The notes under the pieces: generated by a model
Database searches by the model: none
What the model was told of the DNA's origin: nothing
Seen by the model: only the letters and a program-made list of their open reading frames with translations
Part shown: positions 1-10,330 of the stretch, in pieces
Layout: every line of letters starts with the position of its first letter
How positions within the stretch are numbered: position 1 is the stretch's first letter
Position numbers and translations under genes: made by a program
DNA from: Pseudenterobacter timonensis
GTDB lineage: Bacteria; Pseudomonadota; Gammaproteobacteria; Enterobacterales; Enterobacteriaceae
DNA: 64,000 nt
Assembly: GCF_900021175.1 (NCBI RefSeq)
Contig: NZ_FCOP01000007.1
Coordinates: 209,638 to 273,637 of the forward strand
Direction of reading: 5' to 3'

Positions 1-625
1 ATATGGCTTTGACCTCGTTGAGCTTGTGCGAGATATAAATACAGGCGATACCGTGGTGCTGGAGATCGCGGATAATATTCAACAGGATGGCGGTCTCCTG
101 CTCGGTCAGCGAGGCCGTGGGTTCATCAAGGATCAACAGCCGCACCTGCTTGTTAAGCGCTTTGGCGATCTCCACCAGCTGCTGCTGGCCAAGACCCAGA
201 TCGCCCACCCGCGTGTCGGGCGAAATCGCAAGGCTCACCTGCGCCAGCAGCTTTTCACAGCGCAGGGTCATGGTGTCATAGTCGAGCACGCCGTGACGCA
301 CGATTTCCGCGCCCAGAAAGATATTTTCCAGCACCGTCAGGTGCTTCACCAGCGCCAGCTCCTGGTGAATGATGGCAATGCCTTTGCGCTCCGTATCACG
401 GATGTGCGTCGCCTGGATGGTTTCGCCCCCAAAGAGAATGTCACCCTCATAGCTGCCGTACGGGTAGATACCGCACAGCACTTTCATTAACGTCGATTTA
501 CCTGAGCCATTCTCCCCGCACAGCGAGAGTACTTCCCCGGCGTTGAGCCGCAGGCTGACGTTATCAACCGCTTTCACCGCACCAAACGCTTTGGTGATGT
601 TTTTCATTTCCAGTAAATAAGGCAT
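1..625 (-). CDS. xylG: D-xylose ABC transporter ATP-binding protein XylG (5' part; runs off the left edge)
   Basis: Energises periplasmic-binding-protein-dependent uptake of D-xylose across the inner membrane, with XylF and the permease XylH (not in the window). The first 208 codons are visible, starting with ATG at 625-623 ([14 protein letters not shown]). They hold the first ABC domain: Walker [10 protein letters not shown] at residues 37-45, the signature LGLGQQQ, Walker B LLILDEPT and the H-loop ISHKL near the edge. The sugar-importer family normally has two fused ABC domains of about 510 residues, so the second half lies outside. It follows xylF on the same strand after 56 bp containing a GC hairpin. 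Function is taken from strong family and locus match. Confidence 0.95.
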   Translation of the reverse strand, partial: MPYLLEMKNITKAFGAVKAVDNVSLRLNAGEVLSLCGENGSGKSTLMKVLCGIYPYGSYEGDILFGGETIQATHIRDTERKGIAIIHQELALVKHLTVLENIFLGAEIVRHGVLDYDTMTLRCEKLLAQVSLAISPDTRVGDLGLGQQQLVEIAKALNKQVRLLILDEPTASLTEQETAILLNIIRDLQHHGIACIYISHKLNEVKAI

Positions 626-654
626 AACCGCATGTCCCGAAAGTAATAGGGGAG

Positions 655-675
655 GCGCCCCGTCAGCCGGGGCGC
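655..675 (-). other. GC hairpin between xylF and xylG
   Basis: A perfect 7-bp stem (GCGCCCC / GGGGCGC) with a 7-nt loop sits between the binding-protein gene and the ATPase gene. There is no T-run after it, so it is not a standard terminator. Such hairpins usually protect the upstream mRNA and let the binding protein be made in excess; that role here is inference. Confidence 0.6.
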
Positions 676-681
676 GTTGGA

Positions 682-1674
682 TTACAGTTCGCTCTTTTTA
701 TGGAAGCCATCTTTGATGACAGTGGCGTCGATGTTCTCTTTATTGACTTCGATTGGCGTCAGCAGGCGTGCAGGGACATCCTTCAGGCCATTATTTAACG
801 AGGAGTCCGCCTTCGGCTGCTGGCCATTGCCCAGCTCAACGGCGATTTCCGCTGCGGTGTTAGCAAGTTCTGTAATGGGTTTATACACGGTCATGGTCTG
901 CGTACCGGCGATAATACGCTTCACACCGGCGAGGTCCGCATCCTGTCCGGAAATCGCCACTTTGCCCGCCAGACCCTGCGCGCTCAGCGCCTGGATCGCG
1001 CCACCTGCCGTAGCGTCGTTAGAGGCGACCACCGCGTCAACTTTGTTATTATTGGCAGTAAGGGCGTTTTCCATAATTTTCAGCGCGTTTTCGGGCAGCC
1101 AGCCGTCAACCCACTGATCGCCTACTACTTTAATTTTGCCCTCATCAATATATGGCTTCAGCACTTTCATCTGCCCTTCACGGAACAGCTTGGCGTTGTT
1201 ATCCACCGGCGAACCGCCCATCAGGAAATAGTTCCCTTGTGGCACCTTCTCAACCAGGCTTTTTGCCTGCAGTTCGCCAACTTTTTCATTGTCGAAGGAG
1301 ATATAAAAATCGATATCGGCATTATTAATCATGCGATCGTAAGCTAATACTTTAATGCCTTCCTGTTTTGCTTCTTTTACGACGTTACTTAATACCTGAC
1401 CGTTATAGGGAATAATAACCAGTACATCTACGCCGCGGTTAATCATATTCTCAATTTGCGACATTTGCGTCTCTTCGTTGCCGTTGGCCGACTGAACGAA
1501 GACTTGCGCGCCAAGAGATTCCGCTTTTTTCACAAAAATATCGCGATCTTTTTGCCAGCGCTCCAGGCGAAGATCGTCAATAGCCATTCCGATTTTGACC
1601 TCTTTTGCATGCCCGGCAACGCTTGCGAGTAAAAGCGAGGCGCAGAAAGTAAGGCACAGGTTCTTTATCTTCAT
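682..1674 (-). CDS. xylF: D-xylose periplasmic binding protein XylF
   Basis: High-affinity D-xylose receptor of the XylFGH importer, acting in the periplasm. The 330-residue product has the same length as E. coli XylF and starts [10 protein letters not shown]; residues 1-23 form a signal peptide ending GHA before KEVKIG. A periplasmic-binding-protein (type I sugar) fold follows. The start is ATG at 1674-1672, preceded by an A-rich stretch with a GG pair; an in-frame extension of 34 codons further upstream has no homology. First gene of the xylFG(H) operon, divergent from xylA, so expected to be induced by XylR with xylose and by CRP. Confidence 0.97.
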   Translation of the reverse strand: MKIKNLCLTFCASLLLASVAGHAKEVKIGMAIDDLRLERWQKDRDIFVKKAESLGAQVFVQSANGNEETQMSQIENMINRGVDVLVIIPYNGQVLSNVVKEAKQEGIKVLAYDRMINNADIDFYISFDNEKVGELQAKSLVEKVPQGNYFLMGGSPVDNNAKLFREGQMKVLKPYIDEGKIKVVGDQWVDGWLPENALKIMENALTANNNKVDAVVASNDATAGGAIQALSAQGLAGKVAISGQDADLAGVKRIIAGTQTMTVYKPITELANTAAEIAVELGNGQQPKADSSLNNGLKDVPARLLTPIEVNKENIDATVIKDGFHKKSEL

Positions 1675-2046
1675 AATTGTATTACCTTTTTTTTGTAGGA
1701 TTGTCATGCTGAGATAAAAGAAACATTTACTGCTAAAGACGCAGCAAATTCTTAACGGGGAATGGCGTCCCCGCAATTACAGATTTTTATCCTGGCGTTA
1801 TGATATTTGGTTTATTTGTGAATTTATGACCGCGATCGGATTTTATGAAAGGGTAAGTATTAATTACATGAGAACCCTGGAATGTATGCCATCAAATCTT
1901 TTTTGATGACCTGTTTTGCGAGCCAGCGCACGTTTGCGCATTCTCTCAATAGCAGTGTGAAATAACGTAATTGAGCAAGCCGGAATGTATATTCACTATT
2001 ACTCCAGTATCGGTTATCGCCGCACCTCTTGATTATGGAGCTCAAT
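1675..2046. promoter_or_regulatory. Divergent xylF / xylA control region
   Basis: This 372-bp gap has no gene. The part nearest xylA (about 1941-1980, including TGTGAAATAACGTAATTGAG) closely resembles the XylR operator region of the E. coli xylA promoter as I remember it. A TGTGA half-site at 1817-1821 with a poor right half (GACCG) is a weak CRP candidate. In E. coli XylR binds both promoters of this divergent pair with CRP help. The xylA ribosome site GGAG is at 2037-2040. Confidence 0.75.
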
Positions 2047-3369
2047 ATGCAAGCTTATTTCGACCAACTCGATCGCGTCCGCTACGAAGGCCCGAAAACG
2101 ACCAACCCATTAGCCTTTCGCCACTACAATCCAGACGAGCTGGTGCTGGGTAAGCGCATGGAGGATCACCTGCGTTTTGCCGCCTGCTACTGGCATACCT
2201 TCTGCTGGAACGGCTCAGATATGTTTGGCGTGGGCGCATTCGACAGGCCCTGGCAGCAGCCGGGTGAAGCGCTGGAGCTGGCAAAGCGTAAAGCGGATGT
2301 CGCGTTTGAGTTTTTTCACAAGCTGAACGTGCCTTACTACTGCTTCCACGATGTGGACGTTTCGCCAGAAGGGGCCTCCCTGAAGGAGTATCTGAACAAT
2401 TTTGCGCAGATGGTCGACGTGCTGGCGGAAAAACAGCAGCAAAGCGGCGTGAAGCTGCTGTGGGGAACGGCTAACTGCTTCACTAACCCGCGCTACGGCG
2501 CAGGCGCTGCCACCAACCCGGACCCGGAAGTGTTCAGCTGGGCGGCAACCCAGGTCGTGACGGCAATGAACGCGACCCATAAGCTGGGCGGCGAAAACTA
2601 CGTGCTGTGGGGCGGACGGGAAGGTTACGAAACGCTGCTCAATACCGATCTGCGCCAGGAGCGCGAGCAAATTGGCCGTTTCATGCAGATGGTGGTGGAT
2701 CACAAGCATAAAATCGGCTTCCGCGGCACTCTGTTAATCGAGCCAAAACCGCAGGAGCCCACCAAGCACCAGTATGATTACGACGTGGCGACCGTCTACG
2801 GCTTCCTCAAGCAGTTTGGCCTGGAGAAAGAGATTAAGGTCAATATTGAGGCGAACCACGCCACGCTGGCAGGCCACTCTTTCCATCATGAAATCGCCTC
2901 CGCCATCGCGCTGGGCATCTTCGGCTCCGTTGACGCCAACCGCGGCGACGCACAGCTTGGCTGGGATACCGACCAGTTCCCAATCAGCGTGGAAGAGAAT
3001 GCGCTGGTCATGTATGAAATCATTAAGGCGGGCGGGTTCACCACCGGCGGCCTGAACTTTGACGCCAAGGTGCGCCGTCAGAGCACTGACAAATACGATC
3101 TCTTCTACGGCCATATCGGCGCGATGGATACCATGGCGCTGGCGCTGAAGGTAGCGGCGCGCATGATTGAAGATGGCGAGCTGGATAAACGCGTGGCGAA
3201 GCGTTACAGCGGCTGGAACAGTGAGCTGGGCCAGCAAATTTTGAAAGGCCAGTTATCGCTTGCGGATATCGCGAAGTACGCTGAGCAACACCAGCTGGCG
3301 CCGCAGCACCAGAGCGGTCATCAGGAGCTGCTGGAAAATCTGGTCAATCACTATTTGTTCGACAAGTAA
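2047..3369 (+). CDS. xylA: Xylose isomerase XylA
   Basis: Converts D-xylose to D-xylulose in the cytoplasm, the first step of xylose catabolism, with divalent metal. The 440-residue length equals E. coli XylA. The catalytic stretch [10 protein letters not shown] places His101 and Asp104 where the family has them; metal-ligand motifs [12 protein letters not shown] and [12 protein letters not shown] follow. The ATG at 2047 is chosen because GGAG precedes it by 6 nt and the protein then begins [10 protein letters not shown] as in E. coli; six extra in-frame codons upstream are not needed. Operon with xylB, 59 bp downstream. Confidence 0.98.
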   Translation: MQAYFDQLDRVRYEGPKTTNPLAFRHYNPDELVLGKRMEDHLRFAACYWHTFCWNGSDMFGVGAFDRPWQQPGEALELAKRKADVAFEFFHKLNVPYYCFHDVDVSPEGASLKEYLNNFAQMVDVLAEKQQQSGVKLLWGTANCFTNPRYGAGAATNPDPEVFSWAATQVVTAMNATHKLGGENYVLWGGREGYETLLNTDLRQEREQIGRFMQMVVDHKHKIGFRGTLLIEPKPQEPTKHQYDYDVATVYGFLKQFGLEKEIKVNIEANHATLAGHSFHHEIASAIALGIFGSVDANRGDAQLGWDTDQFPISVEENALVMYEIIKAGGFTTGGLNFDAKVRRQSTDKYDLFYGHIGAMDTMALALKVAARMIEDGELDKRVAKRYSGWNSELGQQILKGQLSLADIAKYAEQHQLAPQHQSGHQELLENLVNHYLFDK

Positions 3370-3374
3370 AAACG

Positions 3375-3404
3375 TAGGCCCGGTAAGCGGAAGCGCCACC
3401 GGGC
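3375..3404. repeat. REP-like element between xylA and xylB
   Basis: GTAGGCCCGGTAAGCG followed by GAAGCGCCACCGGGC: an imperfect palindrome with outer stem GCCCGG/CCGGGC. It belongs to the same family as the repeats near 4.9, 16.8, 25.6, 27.9 and 47.4 kb. It lies inside the operon, where REP elements often moderate downstream expression or protect upstream mRNA. Confidence 0.75.
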
Positions 3405-3428
3405 ATTTCTTTCAAAGGAGCCACCACA

Positions 3429-4883
3429 ATGTATATCGGGATCGATCTTGGCACGTCGGGTGTGAAAGCCATCCTGTTAAGCGAGCAGGGCGACGTCTTA
3501 GCCACGCAGACTGAAAAGCTGCAGGTTTCACGCCCGCATCCGCTATGGTCGGAACAAGATCCGGATCATTGGTGGCAGGCGACGGACCGCGCGATTACAG
3601 CCTTAGGCGAGCAGCACAGCCTGCGCGACGTGAAAGCGCTGGGTATTGCCGGCCAGATGCATGGTGCAACGTTGCTGGATAGTCAGCATCGCGTTCTGCG
3701 CCCGGCTATTCTCTGGAACGACGGCCGCTGTGCAGAAGAGTGCGCGCTTCTTGAAGAGCGTGTGCCCACATCCCGGGAGATCACCGGTAATCTGATGATG
3801 CCCGGCTTTACCGCGCCGAAGCTACTCTGGGTGCAGCGCCATGAGCCGGCGATTTTTCGCCAGGTGGCGAAGGTGCTGCTGCCAAAAGATTATCTGCGCT
3901 TTCGCATGACCGGCGAATTTGCCAGCGACATGTCGGATGCGGCGGGCACGATGTGGCTCGACGTGGCGAAACGCGACTGGAGTGAGACGATGCTCGACGC
4001 CTGCCAGCTTACCCGGAAGCATATGCCCGCGCTGTTTGAGGGGAGCGAAATCACCGGCGCGCTGCTGCCAGAGGTGGCTGAACGCTGGAAAATGCCCGCC
4101 GTGCCGGTGGTGGCCGGAGGCGGGGATAACGCCGCTGGCGCCGTCGGGGTAGGAATGATCGAGGCTGGCCAGGCGATGCTCTCCCTCGGGACCTCAGGCG
4201 TCTATTTTGCGGTCAGCGACGGCTATCGCAGCAATCCTGAAAACGCCGTGCATAGCTTTTGCCACGCGCTGCCGGGCAAATGGCATCTGATGTCGGTGAT
4301 GCTGAGCGCAGCCTCTTGTCTCGACTGGGCGGCGAAGCTCACCGGAATGAATGATGTTCCAGCCCTTATCGCCGCGGCGCAGCAGGCGGATGAAAACGCC
4401 GGTGCGATCTGGTTTTTACCCTATCTTTCCGGCGAGCGTACGCCGCATAACAACCCGGAAGCGAAAGGGGTGTTTTTTGGCTTAACTCATCAACATGGCC
4501 CGGCGGAACTGGCCCGCGCGGTGCTGGAAGGGGTGGGATATGCGCTGGCGGATGGGATGGATGCGGTGCATGAGTGCGGGCTTGCGCCCGCAAGCGTCAC
4601 GCTCATTGGCGGCGGCGCGCGCAGCAGTTACTGGCGGCAAATGCTGGCGGATATCAGCGGGCTCACGCTGGATTACCGCACGGGGGGAGATGTCGGGCCT
4701 GCGCTTGGCGCGGCGCGGCTGGCGCAGATTGCAGTGAACCCTGACAGGCCGCTGAAAGAGCTTCTGCCACAGCTTTCGCTGGAGCAGCAACATCTTCCTG
4801 ACGCAGATAAACATGCCCGTTATGCCGAACGACGCCAAGTGTTCCGCAAGATTTATCAGCAGCTTTTGCCTCTGATGTCGTGA
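3429..4883 (+). CDS. xylB: Xylulokinase XylB
   Basis: Phosphorylates D-xylulose to xylulose 5-phosphate using ATP, feeding the pentose phosphate pathway. The 484-residue FGGY-family kinase has E. coli length. The N-terminal phosphate-binding motif MYIGIDLGTSGVKAIL is intact, and the second-domain motif GGGDNAAGAVG puts the catalytic base at Asp233. AAAGGAG precedes the ATG. Second gene of xylAB, with a REP element between the two genes. Directly downstream E. coli has yiaB and yiaA; here xylB is followed by two REP elements and then wecH. Confidence 0.98.
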   Translation: MYIGIDLGTSGVKAILLSEQGDVLATQTEKLQVSRPHPLWSEQDPDHWWQATDRAITALGEQHSLRDVKALGIAGQMHGATLLDSQHRVLRPAILWNDGRCAEECALLEERVPTSREITGNLMMPGFTAPKLLWVQRHEPAIFRQVAKVLLPKDYLRFRMTGEFASDMSDAAGTMWLDVAKRDWSETMLDACQLTRKHMPALFEGSEITGALLPEVAERWKMPAVPVVAGGGDNAAGAVGVGMIEAGQAMLSLGTSGVYFAVSDGYRSNPENAVHSFCHALPGKWHLMSVMLSAASCLDWAAKLTGMNDVPALIAAAQQADENAGAIWFLPYLSGERTPHNNPEAKGVFFGLTHQHGPAELARAVLEGVGYALADGMDAVHECGLAPASVTLIGGGARSSYWRQMLADISGLTLDYRTGGDVGPALGAARLAQIAVNPDRPLKELLPQLSLEQQHLPDADKHARYAERRQVFRKIYQQLLPLMS

Positions 4884-4888
4884 AAATT

Positions 4889-4957
4889 CGCCGGGTGGCG
4901 CTGCGCTTACCCGGCCTACGGAACTGCCGGGTAGGGCTGACGCTTACCCGGCCTACG
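4889..4957. repeat. Pair of REP-like elements between convergent xylB and wecH
   Basis: Two copies of the type CGCCGGGTGGCGCTGCGCTT/ACCCGGCCTACG (4889-4920 and 4925-4957) stand in the same orientation. No T-rich intrinsic terminator is seen between these convergent genes, so the REP hairpins may be the only 3' structure. Confidence 0.8.
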
Positions 4958-4982
4958 AGAACTGCTGTGCAAAACCCACCGG

Positions 4983-5978
4983 CTAACTGACAAATCTGCG
5001 GGTATCGATTTTTTGCAACAGCATCGACAGCAGCAGGCTGACCACCAGCGTGGCGGTAAAGATCCAGACAATATCCAGCAGCGGCCAGCGTTTAATCTCC
5101 ACGCCATGCGTGCGCAGGGCGTGGATCACCAGCGCGTGAAAGCCATAGATGCCGAGCGAATGGCGGGAGATCAGCCCCAGCACCGGCAGCGGGCGGGTAT
5201 TGAGCGTGTTTTTGACCAGCGTCAGCAACGAGACGGCGCAAATAAAGACCATCGGGCCGCAGTAGAGATACCAGGTATCGGCGAAATTGCCGCGCCAGCG
5301 CAGCTCGTGCAGCGTCCCGCGGGAAATGATGAACACAGCGGCGATAAACAGTGCCGCGCACAGCCCCGTCAGCCACCGCTTTTGCGTATCCATCATGCCG
5401 ATAGCGCGCCCGAGCATACCGTAGAGAAGATAATAAAAGGTATCGCCATTGATATAGAGGTTAACGGGCAGCCACTCCATGCCCCCTGTTTTCAGCGTCA
5501 CGGTGTTGGGGTTGGCGATTAAACCAGCCACGATCATTAGCGCCAGCAGCATTTTACCGCTGACCTGTTTAACCTGAATCAGCGGCGAAACCAGATAGAT
5601 AACGATAATGGCGAAGAAGAACCACAGGTGGTAAAAGACCGGCTTTTGCAGGAGGTTCTTTAACGCCAGTTCGCCATTGATAGAGGTAAAAAGCACGATA
5701 TAGAGCAGCGCAACGGTGCTGTAAAAGAGCAGGCACAGGGCGATCCGCAGAAAATGGCGCGGCCGGGCGCTGCGCTCGCCAAAAAAGAGATAGCCCGAAA
5801 TCATAAAGAACAGCGGAACGCTGACGCGGGACGCGGAGTTAAGGATATTCGCCATATCCCAGTTCAGAAGGGTGACGCTCTGCGCATTGGTGATATACCA
5901 GGTGGTGGTATGAATCATCACGACCATTAAGCAGGCAATCCCTCGCAAATTATCAATCCAGCTAATTTTTGACGGCAT
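4983..5978 (-). CDS. wecH: O-acetyltransferase WecH (formerly YiaH)
   Basis: Integral membrane acyltransferase-3 family protein; the E. coli orthologue O-acetylates GlcNAc residues of enterobacterial common antigen. The 331-residue length matches. The sequence is strongly hydrophobic with about ten membrane segments, and begins [20 protein letters not shown], typical of the family's first helix. The family motifs [16 protein letters not shown] and [14 protein letters not shown] are present. GAGGAA precedes the ATG. It stands alone, divergent from ysaB and convergent with xylB. The substrate is inferred from E. coli. Confidence 0.92.
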   Translation of the reverse strand: MPSKISWIDNLRGIACLMVVMIHTTTWYITNAQSVTLLNWDMANILNSASRVSVPLFFMISGYLFFGERSARPRHFLRIALCLLFYSTVALLYIVLFTSINGELALKNLLQKPVFYHLWFFFAIIVIYLVSPLIQVKQVSGKMLLALMIVAGLIANPNTVTLKTGGMEWLPVNLYINGDTFYYLLYGMLGRAIGMMDTQKRWLTGLCAALFIAAVFIISRGTLHELRWRGNFADTWYLYCGPMVFICAVSLLTLVKNTLNTRPLPVLGLISRHSLGIYGFHALVIHALRTHGVEIKRWPLLDIVWIFTATLVVSLLLSMLLQKIDTRRFVS

Positions 5979-6160
5979 CAGTTCCTCAGTATTTTTGTAA
6001 AAACAGTCTGACTTTCATTACGTCTCCTCTCTCCCTGGAAAATTCTGATAGTTTTTAACGGGACTTGTGAGGCGCCGGAGAGATTCGCAGAATGGCTCTG
6101 CATAATCTATAAAAGCATTGATATTAAAAATAACAGCCCGGCAAAAAGGCGGTGAAAAAA

Positions 6161-6463
6161 ATGATGAAGCGTGCCGCGTCGCTCATTCTGCTGACGATCC
6201 TCGCAGGATGCAGCGCAACGCCAGAAGCCCCTGCGCAGAAGGCGCAAAAAACCAAAGTCAGCCCGGAGCGCTCGCTGGATATGGAGCAGCTTTGCAAGGA
6301 CAGGGCGGCCCATCGGTACAATACCGGCACGCAAAAGATCGACGTTACCGGCTTTGAACAGTTTCAGGGAAGCTATGAGGTACGGGGCTATACTGCTCTG
6401 AATGAGAGCTTTGTCTGCAGTTTTGACCCGGAAGGCCATTTTTTGCACCTCTCCATGCGCTGA
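6161..6463 (+). CDS. ysaB: Small lipoprotein YsaB
   Basis: Uncharacterised lipoprotein of about 100 residues. The N-terminus is a lipoprotein signal with lipobox LAGC (lipidated Cys at residue 17 from this start), and the C-terminal half (RYNTGTQKIDVT, CSFDPEGHFLHLSMR) matches E. coli YsaB. Three starts are possible: GTG 6152, ATG 6161 and ATG 6164. The GTG lies inside an excellent Shine-Dalgarno sequence (AAGGCGGTGA, 6146-6155) and so cannot be the start; ATG 6161 has better spacing. It lies 138 bp upstream of glyQ on the same strand. Role unknown. Confidence 0.85.
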   Translation: MMKRAASLILLTILAGCSATPEAPAQKAQKTKVSPERSLDMEQLCKDRAAHRYNTGTQKIDVTGFEQFQGSYEVRGYTALNESFVCSFDPEGHFLHLSMR

Positions 6464-6601
6464 CGGCCCCTGCTGTGCCCCGGCTGAGATGCTTATTTCC
6501 CAATTTTCCCTAAACATCCCCGTTTCGTACTGTATATCTTGCAGGCAGCGGGTATACTGATCCCTTCCATTTAAAACCACACGTATCCAGCACGAAATAC
6601 T

Positions 6602-7513
6602 ATGCAAAAGTTTGATACCAAGACCTTCCAGGGCCTGATCCTGACGTTACAGGATTACTGGGCTCGTCAGGGCTGCACCATCGTCCAACCTCTGGACATG
6701 GAAGTCGGCGCCGGCACTTCACACCCGATGACCAGCCTGCGCGCGCTGGGGCCTGAGCCGATGGCGACCGCCTACGTCCAGCCTTCCCGCCGCCCGACCG
6801 ATGGCCGCTATGGCGAAAACCCGAACCGTTTACAGCACTATTATCAGTTCCAGGTGGTGATTAAGCCCTCCCCGGAGAATATTCAGGAGCTGTATCTCGG
6901 GTCGCTGAAAGAGCTGGGTATGGACCCGACTATCCATGATATTCGTTTTGTGGAAGATAACTGGGAAAACCCGACGCTGGGCGCATGGGGCCTGGGCTGG
7001 GAAGTGTGGCTGAACGGCATGGAAGTGACTCAGTTTACTTACTTCCAGCAGGTAGGCGGCCTGGAGTGTAAGCCGATTACCGGCGAGATCACCTACGGTC
7101 TGGAACGTCTGGCGATGTATATTCAGGGCGTAGACAGCGTCTATGACCTGGTCTGGAGCGACGGCCCGCTGGGGAAAACCACCTACGGCGACGTCTTCCA
7201 TCAGAACGAAGTGGAGCAATCCACCTATAACTTCGAATATGCGGATGTGGATTTCCTCTTCACCTGCTTCGAGCAGTATGAGAAAGAGGCCCAGCAGCTG
7301 CTGGCGCTGGAAAACCCGCTGCCGCTGCCTGCCTACGAGCGTATTCTGAAGGCCGCCCACAGCTTCAACCTGCTGGACGCCCGCAAAGCCATCTCCGTGA
7401 CTGAACGTCAGCGCTATATTCTGCGTATTCGCACGCTGACCAAAGCCGTTGCAGAGGCTTACTATGCGTCCCGTGAAGCCCTTGGCTTCCCGATGTGCAA
7501 CCGAAATAAATAA
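6602..7513 (+). CDS. glyQ: Glycyl-tRNA synthetase alpha subunit GlyQ
   Basis: Catalytic subunit of the bacterial alpha2beta2 glycyl-tRNA synthetase; it activates glycine and charges tRNA-Gly in the cytoplasm. The 303-residue length is identical to E. coli GlyQ, with class II synthetase core sequences such as [18 protein letters not shown] and [18 protein letters not shown] at 6553-6558 is a probable -10 element. GlyS follows after 9 bp, so the two subunits are translated from one message. Confidence 0.98.
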   Translation: MQKFDTKTFQGLILTLQDYWARQGCTIVQPLDMEVGAGTSHPMTSLRALGPEPMATAYVQPSRRPTDGRYGENPNRLQHYYQFQVVIKPSPENIQELYLGSLKELGMDPTIHDIRFVEDNWENPTLGAWGLGWEVWLNGMEVTQFTYFQQVGGLECKPITGEITYGLERLAMYIQGVDSVYDLVWSDGPLGKTTYGDVFHQNEVEQSTYNFEYADVDFLFTCFEQYEKEAQQLLALENPLPLPAYERILKAAHSFNLLDARKAISVTERQRYILRIRTLTKAVAEAYYASREALGFPMCNRNK

Positions 7514-7522
7514 GAGGCGGTC

Positions 7523-9592
7523 ATGTCTGAGAATACTTTCCTGGTAGAAATCGGCACCGAAGAGTTGCCACCAAAAGCCCTGCGCAGCCTGGCGGAGTCC
7601 TTCGCTGCGAACGTGACCGCGGAGCTGGATAATGCCGGCCTCGCCCACGGCAAAATCGAATGGTTTGCCGCGCCGCGCCGCCTGGCGCTAAAAGTGGAAA
7701 ACCTTGCTGCATCCCAGCCGGATCGCGAAGTGGAAAAACGCGGCCCGGCGATTGCCCAGGCGTTTGACGCCGAAGGCAAACCGAGCAAAGCGGCCGAAGG
7801 CTGGGCGCGCGGCTGCGGGATCACCGTCGATCAGGCCGAGCGTCTGACCACCGATAAAGGCGAATGGCTGCTCTATCGCGCCCATGTTAAAGGCGAGAGC
7901 GCTGAAGCGCTGCTGCCGAATATGATTGCCACTTCGCTGGCTAAACTGCCGATCCCGAAACTGATGCGCTGGGGCGCAAGCGACGTACACTTCGTGCGTC
8001 CGGTACATACCGTGATTTTGCTGCTGGGCGATAAAGTAATCCCGGCGACCATTCTGGGCGTTCAGTCCGATCGCGTGATCCGCGGCCACCGCTTTATGGG
8101 TGAGCCGGAGTTCACCATCGACAACGCCGATCAGTATCCGCAAATCCTGCTGGAGCGCGGTAAGGTCAATGCCGATTACGAACAGCGTAAAGCCAAAATT
8201 AAAGCGGACGCAGAAGAGGCGGCGCGCAAGATTGGCGGTAACGCCGATCTGAGCGACAGCCTGCTGGAAGAGGTGACTTCTCTGGTCGAATGGCCAGTTG
8301 TGCTGACCGCGAAGTTCGAAGAGAAATTCCTGGCGGTTCCGGCTGAAGCGCTGGTGTACACCATGAAGGGTGACCAGAAATACTTCCCGGTCTACGCCAA
8401 CGACGGCAAGCTGCTGCCGAACTTTATCTTTGTGGCGAACATTGAGTCCAAAGATCCGGCGCAGATTATCGCCGGTAACGAGAAGGTGGTGCGCCCGCGC
8501 CTGGCGGATGCCGAGTTCTTCTTTAATACCGACCGTAAAAAACGTCTGGAAGATAATCTGCCGCGTCTGCAAACCGTACTGTTCCAGCAGCAGCTGGGTA
8601 CGCTGCGCGACAAAACCGACCGTATCGAGGCGCTTTCCGGCTGGATCGCCCGTGAAATCGGCGCGGATGTGAACCACGCGACCCGCGCAGGCCTGCTCTC
8701 CAAGTGCGACCTGATGACCAACATGGTGTTTGAATTTACCGACACCCAGGGCGTGATGGGGATGCACTACGCGCGTCACGACGGCGAAGCTGAAGATGTG
8801 GCCGTAGCGCTGAACGAGCAGTACCAGCCGCGTTTTGCCGGCGACGAGCTCCCCTCCAGCCTGGTCTCCTGCGCGGTGGCGATTGCCGACAAGATGGATA
8901 CCCTGGCGGGGATCTTCGGCATTGGCCAGCATCCGAAAGGTGATAAAGATCCGTTTGCGCTGCGTCGCGCCGCGCTCGGCGTGCTGCGCATTATCGTTGA
9001 GAAGAACCTGAACCTCGATCTGCAGACCCTGACCGAAGAGGCGGTGCGTCTGTATGGCGACAAGCTGACTAATGCCAACGTGGTCGATGAGGTGATCGAC
9101 TTTATGCTGGGCCGTTTCCGCGCCTGGTATCAGGACGAAGGCTACAGCGTCGACACCATTCAGGCTGTACTGGCGCGTCGTCCGACCCGCCCGGCGGATT
9201 TTGATGCGCGCATGAAGGCGGTGTCCCATTTCCGCACCCTGGAAGCGGCCTCCGCGCTGGCGGCGGCGAACAAGCGCGTCTCCAATATCCTCGCGAAAGC
9301 GACTGAACCGCTGAACGATATCGTTCACGCTTCGGTGCTGAAAGAGGCGGCGGAGATTAAGCTTGCCGGTAACCTGGTGGTGCTGCGCGACAAGTTACAG
9401 CCTTACTTTGCACAAGGCCGTTACCAGGAGGCGCTGATCGAGCTGGCGGCCCTGCGCGAGCCGGTGGACGAGTTCTTTGAGAACGTGATGGTAAACGACG
9501 AGGATAAAGAGGTGCGTATCAACCGTCTGACGCTGCTCTCTAAGCTTCGCGAGCTGTTCCTGCAGGTGGCGGATATTTCTCTGCTGCAATAA
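7523..9592 (+). CDS. glyS: Glycyl-tRNA synthetase beta subunit GlyS
   Basis: Beta subunit of glycyl-tRNA synthetase, needed for tRNA recognition. The 689 residues equal the E. coli length. It begins [20 protein letters not shown], carries an HD-like central region ([13 protein letters not shown]) and ends in a DALR-type anticodon-binding region near the C-terminus. The start is supported by AGAGGCGG just upstream. Cotranscribed with glyQ and followed at once by an intrinsic terminator. Confidence 0.98.
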   Translation: MSENTFLVEIGTEELPPKALRSLAESFAANVTAELDNAGLAHGKIEWFAAPRRLALKVENLAASQPDREVEKRGPAIAQAFDAEGKPSKAAEGWARGCGITVDQAERLTTDKGEWLLYRAHVKGESAEALLPNMIATSLAKLPIPKLMRWGASDVHFVRPVHTVILLLGDKVIPATILGVQSDRVIRGHRFMGEPEFTIDNADQYPQILLERGKVNADYEQRKAKIKADAEEAARKIGGNADLSDSLLEEVTSLVEWPVVLTAKFEEKFLAVPAEALVYTMKGDQKYFPVYANDGKLLPNFIFVANIESKDPAQIIAGNEKVVRPRLADAEFFFNTDRKKRLEDNLPRLQTVLFQQQLGTLRDKTDRIEALSGWIAREIGADVNHATRAGLLSKCDLMTNMVFEFTDTQGVMGMHYARHDGEAEDVAVALNEQYQPRFAGDELPSSLVSCAVAIADKMDTLAGIFGIGQHPKGDKDPFALRRAALGVLRIIVEKNLNLDLQTLTEEAVRLYGDKLTNANVVDEVIDFMLGRFRAWYQDEGYSVDTIQAVLARRPTRPADFDARMKAVSHFRTLEAASALAAANKRVSNILAKATEPLNDIVHASVLKEAAEIKLAGNLVVLRDKLQPYFAQGRYQEALIELAALREPVDEFFENVMVNDEDKEVRINRLTLLSKLRELFLQVADISLLQ

Positions 9593-9611
9593 CTGCCGTA
9601 AGCCAGCCAAA

Positions 9612-9636
9612 AAAACCCGCTTCGGCGGGTTTTTTG
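9612..9636 (+). terminator. Intrinsic terminator of glyQS
   Basis: Stem AACCCGC/GCGGGTT with TTCG loop followed by a T-run, 20 bp after the glyS stop. Confidence 0.92.
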
Positions 9637-9675
9637 TTTCGGGCAGTACGAGGAGGTTTTCTCAGGCCTTAAAAC

Positions 9676-9699
9676 ACAAACCCCCGCAGATGCGGGGGT
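9676..9699 (-). terminator. Intrinsic terminator of yiaG
   Basis: Perfect 8-bp stem CCCCCGCA/TGCGGGGG. Read on the minus strand it is followed by TTTGTGTTTT, and it lies 11 bp after the yiaG stop. Confidence 0.8.
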
Positions 9700-9710
9700 G
9701 CTCTCAAATC

Positions 9711-10001
9711 TTAATCTATTAACTGCTTGCTGAGTGCAGGGTTAGCCTGAATCAGGCTCATCAGCTTTAGCTCGGTCATGGAGGGTTTTACTCGCTTGGA
9801 TTCCCATTCATGCACCATCGCTACGCTGACACCCATAGCTCGGGCAAAATCATCGGTTTTAAGGCCGGTCCCTTTACGCAAACGCTCAAATTCGGTAAAG
9901 GGATTAGACTTCTGTGACTTACTCATTGTCTGAGTAACATCTTTAAAAACAATTTGTTCAAGGCTGCTCAGCAGCTCCGACATCGGATCTTTATATTCCA
10001 T
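9711..10001 (-). CDS. yiaG: HTH-type regulator YiaG
   Basis: Small 96-residue DNA-binding protein; length and sequence match E. coli YiaG (MEYKDPMSELLSSLEQIVFK at the start). The C-terminal half is an XRE/HTH-3 domain (LKTDDFARAMGVSVAMVHEW), the form also seen in HigA/MqsA-type antitoxins, but no toxin gene is adjacent. AGAGGAG lies 7 nt before the ATG. In E. coli yiaG lies beside cspA on the same strand; here it is convergent with glyS and divergent from yiaF, so the local order is rearranged. Targets are unknown. Confidence 0.9.
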   Translation of the reverse strand: MEYKDPMSELLSSLEQIVFKDVTQTMSKSQKSNPFTEFERLRKGTGLKTDDFARAMGVSVAMVHEWESKRVKPSMTELKLMSLIQANPALSKQLID

Positions 10002-10330
10002 TGAGAACTCCTCTTAAATCACACTGCGGGATCGTGAACATCAGAGAGCACATTAAGAATAGTCGGTAAAAAAGGGGCTGGATCGTCACGTATGTAACTA
10101 TTTGTGCGATAAATGTTGCTTTGACGTTTCAGCTAACTGGAGCATATTGCTAATTAACTGATTAATCATGTTCCAGTATGTGCGCGTATTTTTTTGTAAA
10201 TGGAAAGGACGAAACTGCAAAAGCCGTTTTGCATGAAAAGAGTTTATTGCGCGCGTGACCTGGACTATTCTTGTGTGCGTCAGGCACGCTCGTGCCGGTG
10301 TGCGCTTTTTTGGGTGAAAGGAGTAAGAAA
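10002..10330. promoter_or_regulatory. Divergent yiaG / yiaF intergenic region
   Basis: 329 bp without a supported gene. A perfect GGCACG-CT-CGTGCC hairpin stands at 10283-10296 in the yiaF leader, and the yiaF ribosome site AAAGGAG is just before its ATG. AT-rich sequence at about 10130-10200 probably holds the promoters, but no convincing -35/-10 pair can be named. Confidence 0.4.

Noticed and set aside
1817..1832. Strong CRP site in the xyl control region
   Set aside because: The left half TGTGA is perfect but the right half GACCG does not match; kept only as a weak candidate.
5979..6160. Remnants of yiaA or yiaB
   Set aside because: The gap contains no sequence resembling either gene, so they are simply absent at this place.
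7688..9328. Long antisense frame over glyS (546 codons)
   Set aside because: Composition is a codon-bias shadow of glyS with no domain or start signal.
9711..10001. YiaG as the antitoxin of a toxin-antitoxin pair
   Set aside because: The HTH domain is antitoxin-like, but no small toxin frame adjoins it; the neighbours are glyS and yiaF.
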